DNA of 5,710 nucleotides from DAOVGU01 sp030637775 [NCBI: bacterium] (GTDB lineage Bacteria; Ratteibacteria; UBA8468), in the NCBI GenBank assembly GCA_030637775.1, contig DAOWFY010000015.1:1-5710 (forward strand), given 5' to 3'. A program made the translations under genes and the position numbers. Below the pieces are notes generated by a model. It searched no databases. It was not told the DNA's origin and saw only the letters and a list, made by a program, of their open reading frames with translations. Within the stretch, counting starts at the first letter, position 1, and the number at the start of each line of letters is the position of its first letter. Shown here piece by piece: positions 5,589 to 5,710 of this stretch.

Positions 5589-5710
5589 ATGGCAAAGGAA
5601 AAATTTGAGATGAAAACACGACATGTTAACGTGGGGACAATTGGTCACGTAGACCATGGCAAGACCACCCTTACTTCTGCAATCACCCTTATTCTCTCCA
5701 AAGGAAATAA
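5589..5710 (+). CDS. tuf: Elongation factor Tu, 3'-truncated by the window end
   Basis: The first 40 codons of EF-Tu, the GTPase that delivers aminoacyl-tRNA to the ribosome in the cytosol. The visible part has the near-invariant [18 protein letters not shown] (residues 12-29), including the P-loop GHVDHGKT (19-26) that binds GTP. The ATG at 5589 has a strong Shine-Dalgarno AAGGAG at 5576-5581 with seven-base spacing, just outside the inverted repeat. Position after tRNA-Thr fits the common locus in which tRNA-Trp, secE, nusG and ribosomal protein genes often follow; those lie beyond the window. Some 355 residues remain unseen. The identity is secure from the P-loop segment, which separates EF-Tu from other translational GTPases. 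Confidence 0.96.
   Translation, partial: MAKEKFEMKTRHVNVGTIGHVDHGKTTLTSAITLILSKGN

Noticed and set aside
5463-5657. Minus-strand open frame of 64 codons
   Set aside because: It runs through the tRNA 3' end, the dispersed inverted repeat and the start of tuf; the peptide is the kind of spurious product such repeats give, with no Shine-Dalgarno support.

Overview
The window is bacterial: one consensus sigma-70-type promoter (TTGACA, 17 bp, TATAAT), Shine-Dalgarno sequences before several genes, a bacterial tRNA, and the start of elongation factor Tu. It is moderately AT-rich by eye. I cannot name the lineage. The mix of an FAD_oxidored-type protein, an atypical Gfo/Idh/MocA protein, a D-2-hydroxyacid dehydrogenase and paired zinc alcohol dehydrogenases is typical of anaerobic or candidate-phylum bacteria with many sugar and polyol dehydrogenase clusters. 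The small zinc-ribbon protein recalls proteins seen in clostridia-like genomes. Both are weak pointers.

Region 1 (1-5221) is a run of six same-strand genes with almost no space between them: the 3' part of an FAD-dependent oxidoreductase, a Gfo/Idh/MocA-family protein, a D-2-hydroxyacid dehydrogenase, a 109-residue zinc-ribbon protein, and two different 341-residue zinc-dependent medium-chain dehydrogenases. Five of the six are redox enzymes acting on hydroxyl/carbonyl carbons. A catabolic route for a sugar, polyol or sugar acid is the simplest reading, but no kinase, aldolase, dehydratase or transporter is in view, so the substrate cannot be named. The last three genes are in one reading frame, each separated from the next by a single stop codon. 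Two of them lack a usable Shine-Dalgarno sequence and instead have a perfect extended -10 element (TGnTATAAT) 7-9 bases before the ATG, which suggests leaderless internal transcripts.

Region 2 (5222-5710) is a housekeeping locus. A consensus promoter is followed by a roughly 130-base leader full of hairpins, then tRNA-Thr(GGU), an interspersed inverted repeat of about 80 bp, a good Shine-Dalgarno sequence and the first 40 codons of tuf. This matches the common bacterial tRNA-Thr/tuf arrangement. The leader contains two diverged, inverted copies of a hairpin unit whose differences are compensatory (three covarying base pairs). No classical terminator separates the metabolic genes from this locus.

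The most interesting points are the putative leaderless promoters, the covarying hairpins before the tRNA, the repeated-motif zinc-ribbon protein inside a dehydrogenase operon, and the unassigned pathway.
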